Of a stretch of 16,339 nucleotides of DNA, positions 15,801-16,339 are shown one piece after another. Source of the DNA: Bacillota bacterium (lineage in GTDB: Bacteria; Bacillota; Clostridia; Lachnospirales; Lachnospiraceae); assembly GCA_023436765.1 (NCBI GenBank), contig JAEZHX010000047.1:1-16339 (forward strand), written 5' to 3'. Both the position numbers and the translations under genes were made by a program. How positions within the stretch are numbered: the stretch's first letter is position 1; each line of letters opens with the position of its first letter. The notes below the pieces were generated by a model that made no database searches, was not told the DNA's origin, and worked only from the letters and a program-made list of their open reading frames with translations.

Positions 15801-15834
15801 AAAAAGAAACTGGGAGCAATTATCATCCCCCAGT
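15801..15834 (-). terminator. Terminator of the gamma-glutamylcyclotransferase-like gene
   Basis: On the minus strand actggg (15829-15834) pairs with cccagt (15809-15814), with a further pair possible across a bulge, followed by the T-rich ttcttttta. It begins 13 bp after the stop codon, a typical position. Confidence 0.6.
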
Positions 15835-15846
15835 CCGTCTCTTACA

Positions 15847-16281
15847 TTATTGCCTTCCCGTATGGTCCGCCTCATACTCCCCCTGATCTATGCTTTCACC
15901 AATTCCTTCATACCATGGCAGATAATCAAATGGTATCTTCTTCGCATTGTCTATAGATTTAATAAATACATATACATATGCATCAACTACTTCGCCATTG
16001 ACACCTTGGATGGTAACCTGCTCTCGCCGATAAAGGGATCCCTCTGCTTCATAAATATCAATACTTGGAAGCAGATTTAATGGCACTGAATAAAGTTCTC
16101 CCTTAACTTTTCCCTCTTTATCAGCTATGATGCAGGGATAGTAGCCAAAATCATACAAGGAAAACCCATTTAATACTGCTTCGCCTTTGAAAGTTGCTGT
16201 ATCCAGATAGGATTGATTCTGTCTACAACTGCTCATTAATGTTCCGTATACAAAGAGATATATTTCTTCCTTTTCATTCAT
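15847..16281 (-). CDS. Gamma-glutamylcyclotransferase (AIG2/GGCT) family protein
   Basis: 144 residues from the ATG at 16281, preceded by aaggtggtg. GGCT-fold enzymes cyclise gamma-glutamyl amines or dipeptides, releasing 5-oxoproline. The fold's marks are present: 'LFVYGTLM' (9-16), whose YGTL loop binds substrate, and the acidic 'IDIYEAEGSLYRR' (74-86), with E78 as the likely catalytic glutamate. The frame stays open upstream of this ATG to the window edge (at least 19 more codons), so the protein may be longer or fused to another domain, or a preceding gene may end in this frame. It is separated from the permease operon by about 340 bp with three hairpins, so functional linkage to the sugar genes is unlikely. 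The substrate is unknown. Confidence 0.83.
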   Translation of the reverse strand: MNEKEEIYLFVYGTLMSSCRQNQSYLDTATFKGEAVLNGFSLYDFGYYPCIIADKEGKVKGELYSVPLNLLPSIDIYEAEGSLYRREQVTIQGVNGEVVDAYVYVFIKSIDNAKKIPFDYLPWYEGIGESIDQGEYEADHTGRQ

Positions 16282-16339
16282 GTTGTTCACCACCTTTTCG
16301 ATTCTTAATCCAAATTCCTCATTGTAATCAAATATAGTT

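Noticed and set aside
1..16339. CRISPR array, tRNA or rRNA genes, prophage or toxin-antitoxin pair
   Set aside because: No regularly spaced direct repeats, cloverleaf sequences, phage genes or small paired toxin genes were seen on either strand.

Overview
The window reads as low-GC Firmicutes chromosome, most likely an anaerobic, plant-polysaccharide-degrading Clostridia member (Lachnospiraceae-like). The inference rests on strong AGGAGG-type ribosome binding sites, AT-rich sigma-A promoters, T-tailed hairpin terminators, a TTG start with a strong RBS (ku), a lipoprotein GH9 glycanase and a GH4 glycosidase. No species can be named from sequence alone. Eleven protein genes are supported. Two of them (the AraC regulator and possibly the gamma-glutamylcyclotransferase gene) may run off the window edges. 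I see no tRNA, rRNA or CRISPR array.

Layout. 1-546 (+) is the C-terminal part of an AraC-family regulator. 567-806 is a small non-coding element with a perfect 14-bp terminal inverted repeat, MITE-like, lying between convergent genes. 815-1378 (-) is a nitroreductase, divergent from 1667-2290 (+), a Mn-type superoxide dismutase; their shared spacer holds two 15-bp palindromes resembling Fur-family operators. A 16-bp-stem terminator separates sod from 2371-5124 (-), a membrane-bound 7TM-PAS-PAS-GGDEF-EAL c-di-GMP enzyme. 5269-7737 and 7742-8515 (both -) are ligD and ku, a two-gene bacterial non-homologous end-joining operon. 8735-9277 (-) is a hypoxanthine phosphoribosyltransferase.

9427-15509 (all -) is a carbohydrate locus. 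In transcription order it encodes an MFS-type permease, a DUF2804 protein, a GH4 glycosidase and a surface lipoprotein GH9 glycanase with a carbohydrate-binding module. The last gene has its own near-consensus promoter just after the GH4 stop and its own terminator. A plausible reading is that the GH9 enzyme cuts polysaccharide outside the cell, the permease imports released oligosaccharides or glycosides, and GH4 splits them inside. The DUF2804 role is unknown. 15847-16281 (-) is a gamma-glutamylcyclotransferase-like protein.

The most likely undescribed material is the permease-DUF2804-GH4-GH9 module with its repeat-bearing leader, the 240-bp inverted-repeat element, and the paired palindromes controlling the oxidative-stress genes. 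None is proven to be a new system. Ku/LigD is a known system, here with a PE-ligase-polymerase domain order and all catalytic motifs intact.
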